Origin: Sphaerulina vaccinii
Lineage: Eukaryota; Ascomycota; Dothideomycetes; Mycosphaerellales; Mycosphaerellaceae
Direction of reading: 5' to 3'
DNA length: 64,000 nt
Assembly: GCA_022570795.1 (NCBI GenBank)
Contig: JAKUDP010000004.1
Span: 1,984,001 to 2,048,000 of the forward strand
The notes below the pieces were generated by a model. That model was not told where the DNA came from, made no database searches, and was given only the letters and a program-made list of their open reading frames with translations. The translations under genes were made by a program, and so were the position numbers. This document shows positions 45,369 to 56,300 of this stretch, piece after piece (within the stretch, counting starts at the first letter, position 1; the number at the start of each line of letters is the position of its first letter).

Positions 45369-45950
45369 TTACCACCATGGGAACCATGATGTGGCTACGT
45401 GCTCGTAGCATTGGTGGAATGCTGGCTTTGCAGCGATGTTCTTCGTGAAAGAGAAGGTGTCAAGCGTGCGGTATCCAAAACAGATTGTGATGTGCTGAAA
45501 TCCGGCCACGGTCGTGAATTGGCGGACGACGCCGAGAACAAGGACCAGGATCCGGATGGTGAGGGAGATGTATCGCATCTTGTACGCTCCTGGTGGGTAC
45601 CGCCCTGTGGTCCATCTGCTGAGGCTAACAGTGACTGGTGAGGCGAAGGTGAACTCTGGTACGATGTACCACATTGTTGTTGGGCAAAGATCAAAGCCGT
45701 TGAAGATGAGGGCGATGACGTTGGCGGCAACAAGGAAGCGGAGCGCTGTTGTTGATGAACAGAAGTCGATATCGATGGCCACTCGAGCGAGGCCGCTGGC
45801 CTGCACAATGAAGATGACGATACCGAAAATGGTGTCGATTACACGTCGTCGAGTGCGCTCGTCGAGCTTGCAGCGGAGTGGCTTGTAGTGATTTGCTAGC
45901 TGCTCTGCATCGCCGGCATCGTTCGGTACTGGCACCTTAACGCGAGGCAT
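45369..45950 (-). CDS. small multi-pass membrane protein, unknown
   Basis: Intronless coding part, 193 aa from the ATG at 45950. The start is chosen because it follows a plausible 5'UTR acceptor; an in-frame upstream extension to 46052 would read through that intron. It has a hydrophilic N-terminus of about 40 residues (MPRVKVPVPNDAGDAEQLAN), then hydrophobic segments (VIDTIFGIVIFIVQASGLARVAI, LRFLVAANVIALIFNGF and ISLTIRILVLVLGVVRQFTTV), probably three to four helices. The C-terminus is Trp-rich (ATSWFPWW). It resembles generic fungal MARVEL-like or DUF membrane proteins, but no family is certain. Its UTR introns match those of the 43983 gene while the coding sequences do not visibly align. 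Confidence 0.65.
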   Translation of the reverse strand: MPRVKVPVPNDAGDAEQLANHYKPLRCKLDERTRRRVIDTIFGIVIFIVQASGLARVAIDIDFCSSTTALRFLVAANVIALIFNGFDLCPTTMWYIVPEFTFASPVTVSLSRWTTGRYPPGAYKMRYISLTIRILVLVLGVVRQFTTVAGFQHITICFGYRTLDTFSFTKNIAAKPAFHQCYEHVATSWFPWW

Positions 45951-45957
45951 GTTGATC

Positions 45958-46010
45958 CTGTGAAGTGAAGTCAGTGAAGTGCCGACGCGCCAATGAGTGC
46001 AGTGACTAAC
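45958..46010 (-). other. putative 5'UTR intron of the 45369 gene
   Basis: A 53-bp segment with a gttag donor and an acttcacag acceptor, seven bases before the ATG at 45950. Same length and similar sequence as 44485-44537. Confidence 0.5.
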
Positions 46011-46636
46011 CTGATGACGGTCGTGATGGAGTACAAATACAATAATGTACAAATAAATGGTGGAGGAAGGTGGTGATGTGGTTGAGGTAGTGGAGGAAGA
46101 AGAAGTGGTTCAAAGACGAAGAGTTGGCTGCTTTTATGGCAAGCAAGGCCCCAGGCAGCCGAGCTCACCGACTCCGTGAGGTGAACGATGACTGACGTCC
46201 TCAACCACTATACCAATCTGTCTGCCGCCAGTTGGACCAGTCGTCCAACATTTAGAGTTGTCTTAGCGTGTTTATGCTCATTCACTCATTGACTCAGCGA
46301 AGAGCGGTCAAGCGCTGTGTGGCGTGCTCGCGGTGATGAGAAGAGGTGGCGGAGTGTCTAGGCGGAGTCGTACGAGGTGGAATTCATATTCGGTGGTCAT
46401 GGGTGGAAGGAAAGGAGGCATTGAATGGTTTCGAAGCCGCATGTTGGCCATATTCTGCATGTCTTGTCACGCAGAACTCGAATACTGTACAAGGTCAGCG
46501 AAGCTATAGCTGCGACCACATCTAACAACAAGTTCAATTCAACGCCACCGCATATGCACATGTCTCGTGGCATGCATGATCATTCATTCCTTCCCAAGTT
46601 TTGTCTTACGCCAGAACTCCTACGCTGAAAATGCTT
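46011..46636. other. intergenic region
   Basis: It holds the promoter of the gene on its left, including a CATAAAAGC element near 46133-46141 (minus strand), and the 3' flank of PRMT1 on its right. No further gene is supported. Confidence 0.4.
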
Positions 46637-47837
46637 CTAGCACATCTTGTACTCGCAATGACCATCAGCAATACGCTTCGGGTCATCAGTCTCAAGCTTG
46701 TAATCAATTCCAATATCCAAATCACGGTGCTTGATGTTGTTTGGTCTGCATTCTAGCTCACCCTTGATGTGCTCGCCAGCCTCGACAGTGAGCACATCTG
46801 CGAGGTAGAATACGGTTTGTTTCCAATGCGTGTACTTTGTGTGTGGGCCAGTGCTGAATCGGACCGGCTTGTGGCAGGCGGAGAATTCGATGTCGAACCA
46901 GGCGATCAAGGCGTGAACGTAGTCTGTTCGGCGGACGGAGATGTCGTATGGGAGCTTAAATGAAAGGTCGTCTACTGTGCAGGTGTAAAGATCAAGGGTG
47001 AGGACTGCGGATGGATCGGTGACGACGGCCTTAAGGTCGACGGTATCCACGAGAGGCTCGGTGAGAGCGGTGTGCTTGAGAGGTGAGTAGTCGAAGCCGT
47101 AGACGTTGTCCCAAACTGTGATGTGTTAGCGTAGCCATACCGAAGGATGTAGGTCTGAACGCACATCCTATCTTCTCGTCCTTGTAGTCTCCGTCCTCGA
47201 TACCAGCCATGAAGATTGTGGCCTTGTCTGGGAAGATCAGACCCTTGCCGTCCTTGCGGAGGTATCGGTCACGAGCCCACAGAACTGTGTCCAACATGCT
47301 CTCGTAGAGCAAGAAGTAGCCCATCCACTCGGAGATGATGATGTCGACTTCTGGGAAAGGCAGCTCGACCTCCTCCATCTTGCCTTGAAGAAGTGTGATC
47401 TTGTCAGACATGCCATTGGCCTCGACGATCTCGCGGGCCTTGTAGATGATGGTGGACATGTCTACGCCGATCACGTGCTTTGCGCCAGCCTTGACAGCGA
47501 ACCTATTCGGACACCACAATCAGTTTTCTGCACGCTCTTTTTCTCATATCCCATCGATTTCTGCTCTGTTTGGAAGCGCATCGAAAGTGGTGGTAGAGTG
47601 CGGTTGGAGTAATGTGTACATGCTGAGGATGGATGTACCGCATCCGACATCGAGAACGACCTTGTCCTTGAACAGGTGCTTGTTGTTGTAGATCGAATCG
47701 CGGTAGCTCTTCGTTCGCACTTCGTCCTTGAGCATTTCCTCGTGGATGCCGTGGTGGTTATATGAGTTGAAGTAGTGTGCTTCGCTGTGGGCCATGCCCG
47801 CCATCGGGTCGCTGGTCGGTTGCTTGTTCTCTGCCAT
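46637..47837 (-). CDS. protein arginine N-methyltransferase 1
   Basis: Three exons: 47620-47837, 47165-47502 and 46637-47115, with 117- and 49-bp introns, giving 344 aa, the normal PRMT1/Hmt1 length. Motif I VLDVGCGT is at residues 61-68, the double-E loop SEWMGYFLLYE has E131 and E140, and the THW loop (YTHWKQTVFYL) is present. It forms asymmetric dimethyl-arginine on RGG-type RNA-binding proteins and histone H4 R3; acts in nucleus and cytoplasm, normally as a dimer or higher ring. All catalytic features are intact. The start MAENKQ fits the family. A divergent small gene begins about 200 bp upstream and would share the promoter. The likely yeast counterpart is HMT1; the local name is unknown. 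Confidence 0.96.
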
Positions 47838-48033
47838 GGTTGCGGTGGTCGTGGAAGGAAGGGTGGTGGAGAGGGAAGGTGCGATGAAGCGAGTGTTTTG
47901 GGAAATGTTTCTCAGCGCAAAAAGATCTCCGAGACGTTTCCCAAGAGTGGGTCTGTTCCTCCCGCTCCCGCTGAACCCTGAACTCAAGATACTTCTCTCA
48001 AACACTTCACTTCTTCCTCTCCTCTCCAAGACC

Positions 48034-48351
48034 ATGTCCGCTCAGACTTCTGCGCGAAAGCAGGGGCAGAAGGAGGAGCAAAACAATCGCCCTCAACGGG
48101 AAACGACTCCGAGATATAGAAGACCAACGAGGACGTGAGCACCACGTCCTAGCCTTCTACTTTTGGCCAAGTTCTTAGCATCAATATTTCGACGACTTGC
48201 GAGCAGACCGCTAGACCAATGGCGACTGTTGCATACAGACCTGCTGCCCTCGTATGTGATGCTCACCCCCGAACATATCGACTCATAGCCAAAATCACTC
48301 AAGGCACTCGAAACGTACTGCACAAAACAAAGCGGAGATTCCCGAGCATGA
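48034..48351 (+). CDS. small hypothetical protein divergent from PRMT1
   Basis: Three exons (48034-48134, 48179-48251 and 48304-48351) with 44- and 52-bp introns, donors gtgagc and gtatgt, all phases consistent; 73 aa. The N-terminal half is strongly basic and Gln/Arg-rich (MSAQTSARKQGQKEEQNNRP), with no membrane segment. A slightly longer third exon using the acceptor at 48288 is also in frame. No relative is known to me. Consistency of three short exons supports it, but its small size leaves doubt. Confidence 0.4.
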
Positions 48352-48891
48352 AGACATACCCAACTCAAGACAATACTCAAGCACCACAGCAACTCAAACC
48401 CATCCTCAAGTACTATACCATCCTACGAAGAAACCTACAAGTCTGCCCAAAGGCAGGAAAACCCCTGGGGTTTCCAAAAGTTTCCCTATATTTCCCAGAT
48501 TTTGACCGTTTCTACTTAATATCTTTCACAGGTTTCTGCTTACTAACAGTCGTCTGGCCTCTTTGGTCAAGTCGGTAAGTCGTTGGTGTACACTGATGCG
48601 GATCTAACAATGTCGTGGAATAGGCAACTGAAGTAAATGTACTTAAGTTGACGAAGCCATGGCTAACAGACCTATAGGTCTTGCCGATTGTTTTTGGTTT
48701 CTTTGTTCTCTTGAAGCTTTTATTCTGTTCTTTTTGGCTTACTTTCTGTGAAGAGTGCCAAGCAGATAGCAAACAAAGTGTTACCATACTAGCTAGTGGA
48801 GGTACGGAGGAGGAATCGAACCTCTACTAGTGGCTGTTAGATTGAAGGACACTGGAGGGACATAGCCGAAATCTTATATCTTTTACAGGTA
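48352..48891. other. intergenic region
   Basis: Mostly featureless. On the minus strand near 48800-48835 there is a tRNA T-arm-like stretch without the rest of a cloverleaf. Confidence 0.4.
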
Positions 48892-49130
48892 TGTCTCTGA
48901 AAATGCGAGCTTACTAGGCTGCTAAAGTCGCAGACAAGGCGGCAGAGACTGTCAATCGAGCAAGCAGAGATACATGACGATAGTCGGACTCTCTTGCTAT
49001 GTCTCTCTTGGACGCGAGCATACCACCCTACTGACCTCGTAGACAAGGCGCAGACACTATTCCTCGCTCAGGCAGAGAGACACGACGATAGCTGGTTTTC
49101 CTCCTGCTATATCTCTCTGAACACGCGAGA
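48892..49130. repeat. diverged tandem repeat, period about 108 bp
   Basis: The block tatgtctctgaaaatgcgag near 48892 recurs, diverged, near 48999 and 49110, together with flanking gcagaga..catgacgata blocks. A fourth copy lies near 50026. Periods are 107 and 111 bp. Confidence 0.6.
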
Positions 49131-50062
49131 TTACTACGCTGCTGGAGTGGCGCCAGTCGTCTCCACCACATCAGCACACATAATACCAGAGGCATTGTCA
49201 CCACCTTGCGAAGCACGCTCGGATCGAGTGCCTGCGGGGGATCAGAGCCAAGATGAGAACCATAATGAGGACGACATCATAGAAGATGACAGAAGCTCAG
49301 TTATTAGCGACAACAGCTTCAATTCCGACTACTACTCCATCGACTCTGGGTATGCGTCCTTACCACCACTATCACCAACTTCATTAGGTAGTTCCTCCCA
49401 TTATCCCCTCTATCCTACATGTATTGACAGCCTTTAGTAAACAATAATAAGTTCCCACCACTTCAATCAACACACACCGAAGTCAACCTTCTCCCACTGC
49501 CCAAGCCAGTCGTGGTACATCTGCCTCACAAGCCCATGCTACGGGCAACTATTCACGAACGAGACGCCATCATGGTGGGGCTATGGCATTGGCAAACGAA
49601 ACACCTCATCGGCTTCAACAGGGTCCTCACGAACTTCATAACAAGCACCGTGAGTAACAACCAAATGTCTACATATGACTAAGGGCAAATGACCTTTACC
49701 CTCACGATCGAACATTCATTGGAGCTCAGAATCCCGTCTGGTCGAAACATGCCATGCAAACACTCCCAACGATCGGACTCAGTTGGGTCTGCTGGATCGT
49801 CAAGCATATCGCAGACGCCGTAACAGGTGCGTTTGGTTTCGACTTGGGTTCTGAGATTGGCTGGCTGTTTCGCGCTATCCGAAGCACTGGTCTCCTGACA
49901 GCACCATTCCCGTCACCGGGGGTGATTTATCGGTACGAGGCTCAATCTGCGGCAGAGCAGACAGTCCGGGAAGACCATCAATTGCAGCCGGCAGAGAGAA
50001 GTGACGATAGCCGGGTTCTCTTGACAGGTCTCTCTGGATATGCGAGGTCACTAGACTACTGA
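48961..50062 (+). CDS. hypothetical repeat-containing protein
   Basis: An open frame from about 48961 to a donor near 49387 joins 49437-49657 and then 49731-50062, with gtagtt...tttag and gtgagt...ctcag introns in matching phase. The first part contains two diverged repeats (QAEIHDDSRTLLLCLSWTRAY and QAERHDDSWFSSCYISLNTRDYY) and an acidic stretch (EDDIIEDDRSSVISDNSFNSDYYSIDSGY). The middle reads LPKPVVVHLPHKPMLRATIHE, then VGLWHWQTKHLIGFNRV. The end contains a third repeat (PAERSDDSRVLLTGLSGYARS). There is no clear start codon upstream: the first in-frame ATG comes late, so the 5' end is unknown or lost. No domain is recognised. Confidence 0.4.
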
Positions 50063-50391
50063 AGTTGCTGACAGGGCGCAAAAGTATATCGATAAGCGAT
50101 CAGAGAAAACTGCGGTGCATCTCTCCACATGAGCACACACCAAGGCACCAGATTTTGCGCCATAGTGCTGGAAACAAGTGCTCAAGGGAATGGAGAGTGT
50201 CTCGCTGTGATGTGTGTGAAGTCATTCACCATATTGCAGTAGTCCAAAGACCTTGTGTTCTACTTTCCAAGCCAGTGGTTATAGCTCAATGCTATAGCTG
50301 CACCAATACACACGCTTACGATACTCGCACTGTCAACCAGCTCAGCATCACCACGTTGCACCAAGCGACCCGCGCCTCCCGCCTTCGTCTG
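50063..50391. other. intergenic, convergent 3' ends
   Basis: It contains the tail of the last diverged repeat copy (up to about 50160). Nothing else is supported. Confidence 0.4.
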
Positions 50392-51341
50392 TCATATTCC
50401 AACATGCAAGTCTCGTCGCTTAGCTGCCGTGCTAGCAGTTGTGCTGTTCGCATCAACAGTAAATAAGCTACTACTCTCCGCAAAGATCTCCGATAACCTT
50501 AAGATATCCTCAAGGCTGACGACTTTCTCCTGCTTCGTCCATCCAAGCTCAACGGGCAATCTCTCATTCTCTGTCACTCAATTAGCCTCTGATCTCACCA
50601 CACTGGAACGATCAGACTTACCAAAGAAGTACTCCACCAACGTCTTATTCACAATAACACTCTCCCTATCACCAAACACCACCACAGGCGCCAAAATCTC
50701 TCCAATCGAGAAATGCTCCACAGTCTCCGTAAACCTATACTCAGGATTCGTAGCTTTGGACTGTAACATCCTAGCCAGCTTCCCATTACTCAACATCTCC
50801 CGATCAAGCACATCACCAGTCCAGTACTTCTTCGTCTCGTCAAAGATGGTCTGGTTGAAGACGTGATTATTCCCGAAGTATGCATCAGATCTTGAAAGAC
50901 TAGCGTCGTGTTCGAGGACGTTATGCCGAGTCAACATATCCAGAGTAAAGAATGTCGCGTTTGCGTCCGGGTTGGCTGGGAGGGCTTGTTCGAACATTGT
51001 CTTGCCGAGACTTTCGTTGAAGTTGAGTCCTTCGTGCAGAGCGGCGACTACGATTTCTTCGGTCAAGGGTGTGACGGCTCCGCCGTCGTGGGGCAGGAAG
51101 TGGTGGTTCGCTAGGGTGTTCATCATTGGGCAGGGACCGCGGACTGGATATCGAGTGTTAGTGTCTGGGTTGAAGGTAAGTGGGACGGAGATGTGGACGT
51201 ACAGTCATTCGGACCTGGAGCTGCCCAGCTTGAATAGAGGTCTTTAGTTGGTGTAAGACCATCTCTTCTTGCGATGGAAGAAGGATGAGCCAAGCCATGG
51301 GCGAGGAAGAGTGCTGTAGCTGCTGTGACTGAGGACTTCAT
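50392..51341 (-). CDS. secreted heme-thiolate peroxidase (chloroperoxidase / short unspecific peroxygenase)
   Basis: Three exons: 51203-51341, 50622-51143 and 50392-50570, with 59- and 51-bp introns; 279 aa. A signal peptide (MKSSVTAATALFLAHGLAHP) opens the protein. The heme-ligand motif is PCP at residues 50-52 in FRGPCPMMNTLANHHFLPHDGG, and the Mg-binding/acid-base motif is LEHDASLSRSD with EHD at 124-126. These are the signatures of the chloroperoxidase family; the PCP plus EHD combination and 279-aa length fit the short peroxygenases, which insert oxygen into hydrocarbons with hydrogen peroxide and may halogenate. N-glycosylation sites (NES, NAT, NQT, NKT) suit secretion. The C-terminal exon is short and ends in a low-complexity segment. 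Confidence 0.92.
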
Positions 51342-51908
51342 GATTAATGCAAGATCGTGTTCTGTAGTTGCAAGATTCCATGTTGCATGAGACTCCTTAA
51401 GTACTGCCGATTTAGTGATCAACACTCAAACTACTCCGCACTCGATGATACTGTACTACTGTAGACAAACATCATCTCTGTGGCGATGAATGCAGTATTC
51501 GCAACGAACTCGCTGGCGGTCTATGCTTCTTTGTGTTCAAGTCCATCACTCCGAGGCGGAGGAAGAGCGATGAGGCCAATGACAGGCAGTCTAATGATAT
51601 TGCCTAGTGTTCTTGCGTCGAAAGCGGAGCAGAGGACCATCCACTAGTCTTCAGTAGATTGGTCATGTACATATATCCGACAAAGATCAGCAGTCGTGTA
51701 ACTGATATCGTGCTGCTTCGCTTCGAACGAGAGGCCTGTCGCCAAGAAGATCTTGGTTATTGATCGCTCGCGTCGGTCGCATAGCTCTTGGCGAACCCGA
51801 ACACGATGGATACGACTATGCTCTTGGTTGTTCTGTTGCCTTGAGGAGGTGTGATTACTGATTATCGCTGTGCGCTCGTAGACAACGCAAGTGCTAGAGT
51901 CCAGTATT
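51342..51908. other. intergenic region
   Basis: Upstream of the peroxidase gene and downstream of the HET relic. An overlapping frame on the minus strand (51644-52141) has no coding support. Confidence 0.4.
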
Positions 51909-52741
51909 TCATCTGCTCTCGAAGATCCGCTGCTTGTAATTCTGCACGATTGCAGGACACCGAAAGTGCCACTTGCGAGTCCCGTCACTTTGTCGGTCAC
52001 CTTGATACACAGCTCCCGCCAGAAGGTGTGTAAGTGCCGCCTGCTGCCAGCCATGCCTGACACGGACAATGGCGAAATGACCCTGAATCTGGCGCAAGAA
52101 CACGACTGTAGGACAGCTGTAGAGCAAGCAGAGCCAGTCACTCATATGTGGCTCATCAGGGTCGAAGGAATCGTCCCTGGGAACGTCGACCACTGTTAGC
52201 AGTCTGCCAGACACGCGAAGTACATTACGGTCGCGTGAAATCTCCAGAACCGGATTTGACCATCCAAGTTCATCGGTCCTGAGCTCTCGGCAAGCCGAAA
52301 ACGCTGGAGCCAACAGGTCTTGCACCCAGCTTAACCAGTCAGGCGCCCAACTCGGTACGTTCGCAGCAGTTGCTCGAGTAAAGTCGAGGATTCTTAGCTC
52401 GTTGTAGCGAAGGATGCATTCTACTGCAAAGTCGCGATACACAGTCTTCACCGGCAATGTGTAGTCGGGGATCGGAATGAGTAGATTGCCATTGTGGGCT
52501 AGAGGCAGTCTCGAGTACAGCAGATCTCGCGGATCTTGGCAGGCACCGAAGCCACGAGTCTCAAATAGTAGATCGAGGAAGTGTTGCTTGATCATCTCAC
52601 CAGCAAGCCAGTCTCATCGTGTCCTTGCAATTGGAGAAGGCGGATCTCGTCAATCTCCAGAGGCTGATAAGACGTGGCAAGTGCTGCAGGCCTGTCTGTC
52701 ACGCGTGGTCGATAAGGCATTTGCAAAGTGTCGAGAGCCAT
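51909..52741 (-). pseudogene. HET (heterokaryon incompatibility) protein relic with core deleted
   Basis: From the ATG at 52741 the sequence gives a typical HET-protein head (YQPLEIDEIRLLQL, then HDETGLL). About 20 bases later it enters the part that normally follows the HET domain: FLDLLFETRGFGACQDPRDLLYSRL, IPIPDYTLPVKTVYRDFA, then VPSWAPDWL. The HET core in between (the ALSYVWGD and WIDAICINQ motifs, more than 100 residues) is absent, and the frame changes at the join near 52596. The C-terminal half continues to SDWLCLLYSCPTVVFLR and stops at 51909, a little earlier than in most relatives. HET proteins trigger programmed cell death on hyphal fusion; without the core this copy should be inactive. 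Confidence 0.7.
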
Positions 52742-53347
52742 GCCATAGAATGTCGCCTGACCAGGTTCGCAATCGTAGTCTCACCATATGCAATCCATCT
52801 TGCAATATTCCATTCGCACTCGAGATCACCCAGATCTCAGCTCAGCTCTCTCGTGTAACATCTATCCGGGCGCAGCACCAAGACAGACTGTTAGCCATGC
52901 TGAGCCTGCTTCGGCCCGGGTACGTCGTATCCGCTGACTTGTGGCACATTGTGTCCATCCGGTAGCATTTCGAAGCCATTGAATGCGTCCAAGGAGGAGG
53001 TTGTTGTTATGATCAGGAGTGGTATCCGAATGCTGACAGGGATGTGAAAAGGAAGCTTTACTTCGTCATGGGAGCCAAACCACCGGGACTTGATCACAAG
53101 ATCAGCCGTTGGTTTCCACGCGAGATAACAACGCTGTGGCTCATTCTCACGTTGACGTTGCGAAATATAAGCAGACCGAGTGTGGTGATTGTCAGTCGTG
53201 TGCGGATGCTTCGGATAGAGAATCAGCGCTATGGCTCGGCCCAAGACGAGTAGCATGATCACAGCACGGCACTACGACTCTCACGATAGCAACATCGACT
53301 CTCCTAAGAATCACCTATACATGCTGTAGTAGAGTAGTGAGGGAAAG
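52742..53347. other. divergent intergenic region
   Basis: Between the HET relic and the lipase-like gene, 606 bp. No gene is supported. Confidence 0.4.
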
Positions 53348-56300
53348 ATGCTGCTCGTCCACCAGGCCGGCAGCGTCAAGATCGGCGAGGTTGTCCGCTA
53401 CACTCTCACCTACACGCCTAGCAGCGATCGAATATTACCTACACCAAAGCACCTCCATCTGAAGGTCAAGAACACGTCCGCTATTCCTCTCCGCGCAGCT
53501 TGGGTACATGGCCCATATGCTCTGCACGTCTCAGCATATCCTGCGACTTTCAATCCTCACCACAAGGTCGAGAACCCGAAGAAGGATGGAGCGCCGGAGT
53601 ACGAGCCCATGGTGAAGGCGGGAGGGAGCTGGTCAACGAAGCTGCTTGTGCCGGACGACATACGCGAGACTGGCGCCGATTTGGGAAGAAGGAGGAGCTA
53701 TCAGCAAGGAGCAGAAGCCAGCGAGAAGGACAAGGGCAAAGTGACGTGGATCGTCGAGATTGCTTCCCAGATCCTGTTCTCCAACTCTGCTGCCGTCCAC
53801 TTTGAAGTGCTGATTGGGAGGGACGAGAGAAGTCTGGAGCTGGGTTTCGCTGCAGTGGCAGGCGCAGGTCATGGAGCGCCAGCGCATATCAAGGAGTTGC
53901 AGGGCGAGAAAGAGAGAAAGGAAGCCCGGAGACGTGATCATGTGCAGCATGAAGGCGTGTACTCGAAGGCTGTGCGACTGGTAGTTGAAGATACGGAAAC
54001 ATTATGGGACAAGCCACCACTTCCTTCGTGGGACAACGAGGACGACAAGGAGAAGAAGGGTCGGAGGTCATCCCATCTCAAGCGAAAGAGTGAAGACGTC
54101 AGTGAAAAGGAGGAGAGGCCAAAGGACGACAAGCCTAAGAAGAGACGAAACGTGCATCTGGTGATTGTCACGCATGGGCTGCATAGCAATCTTGGTGCAG
54201 ACATGCTGTTCCTGAAAGAGAGCATCGATTCGACAGTAGCACAAGCGAGAGCAGACGCAAAGAAGCGCAAGGAGCAGTATCGAGCATCACAGGGCAAGAA
54301 GACAGAAACTTCTGGAGCAGATGATGTCAAGTCGCAAAAGGATGACGGACAAGCAACAGCTCCAGCAAATTTGACGGGAGGTCAGGACGATCTGAATAAC
54401 GCGCCAGAAGTAGATGACGATGAAGAAGAGACGATCGTGAGAGGCTTCCACGGCAACGCAGTACGCACGGAGAATGGCATACAGTACCTGGGCAAACGTC
54501 TTGCTAAGTACATTCTACGCTTCACATATCCGGATCAGCCGTTCTTGCCAATCCACAGAAACCTGACTCGGAAGCTCACGGACACCTTCACCAGCGAAGC
54601 AGACAAAGCGAAACGAGATGGTAAGCCAGCTCATCAGGGCAGTAGTGTCGCCGCACCAAGAGAAGCGAAGGCTGCAGAGGATTTGCCATACAAGTTCACC
54701 AGCATATCGTTCATTGGTCATAGTCTCGGTGGCCTCATTCAGACATATGCCGTTGCATACATACATAAGCACAGTCCGACGTTCTTCAAGCAGATACAGC
54801 CTGTCAACTTTGTGTGTCTGGCTTCCCCGATGCTTGGCTTGAGTAACGAGAACCCAATGTATGTCAAGTTTGCGCTCGACTTTGGACTGGTAGGACGGAC
54901 TGGACAGGATCTGGGACTTACGTGGCGCGCGCCTACCATCGCCAACAAGGGCTGGAATGCAATGGGTAGCATATTCACGAATAGCGCCCAGAAAGAGAAG
55001 GAGCATGATCAAGCTGATGCAGCCGCGAAGCCACTCCTCAGAATCTTGCCTACTGGACCAGCCCATCAAGTGTTGAGAATGTTTCGCAATCGTACAGTCT
55101 ACTCAAATGTGGTCAATGATGGTATCGTACCTTTACGAACGAGTTGTCTACTATTCTTAGACTGGCGCGGACTAGGCAAGGTTGACAAAGCGAGACGTGA
55201 GAACGGTCTGATTGGCACAGTGGCAGAATGGGGCTGGGCAGAATTGACAGGTGCCAACTCCTCAGCACTGGTACCGAACATGCAATCCGAAAGGCCTTGG
55301 GAATCTGAAGACGAAAGCTCGCCGATTAGAGCTGGGCAGGGCGATTCTGTTCCGCAGCCTTCAGAGAACGAGACCACTGAAGACAATAAGCGACTGTCTA
55401 ACCGGATGAGCTTTAATGACGAGGATGGCGGAAGTCGAGCGGCTAGTAGAGGTTCGTCGGTGGGTTCTGCAGTCGCGCCAGACAACAAGGGCATGATGTC
55501 AACTGTTATGGGCTGGTTTGGCGCTACCACTCCTGCGAAGCCGCCGCCACAGAAGAAGAAGACTACGAAGATTCTGCGCCGAGGCCAGACCATGAACTTC
55601 TCGGCGGAGACGAGTACTGAGGATGTCACACAAGAGCAAGAGTCCACAACAACAAACCCCACTATGCGACCACACCTGCACAGTAGTCCTTCGCAGCACA
55701 AGCGTCCTGGTGCCACTAGAGGTGACAGCCTGAACGCCGAGACTGGCGAAGTGATGGCGCCACCCAAGACATCCATCTTCGAATCTGCGGGCGACATCTT
55801 GCATCCTCCTTTGCCTAGTAGGCAATGGATTTGTGATCCTAGCACAAGAGCTCGAACAATCTTCCACGATCGTGTCTATCATCCCGAAGACATCCCTCCG
55901 CCTCCCACGAAGAAGAGCCGTCAGTCATCCCGGGATGGGATGCCGACCAATGCTTCCACAACTTCTGTAAAGTCGAGCGATAGTGCGCAGTCGATCGCGT
56001 CCGAAGCCACCCTGACAAACAATAGCATCGACATCTCCGGCATGAAAGTCGAAGAAAAGATCGCTCGAGCTTACCATAAGGATCTCTCCTGGCGAAAAGT
56101 CTTAGTCCGCCTCGAACCTGATGCGCACAACAACATCATCGTACGAAGAATGTTTGCAAATGCCCATGGTTGGCCTGTCGTCAAACACCTATGTGATACA
56201 CACTTCGCGGACACGCATGCTGCAAGGACGAGAGACGAAGACGAACCTGCTCGTGAACGTGCGAAGCCGATGGATGCACCTATCAGCGGTGAGCACGGAG

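Noticed and set aside
38617..47837. Secondary-metabolite or methylation gene cluster
   Set aside because: Three SAM methyltransferases occur here, but they belong to unrelated families and no synthase or other tailoring enzyme lies between them.
48800..48835. tRNA gene on the minus strand (T-arm-like aggttcgattcct)
   Set aside because: The T-loop looks right, but no matching 5' acceptor strand, D-arm or anticodon stem is found at the required spacing.
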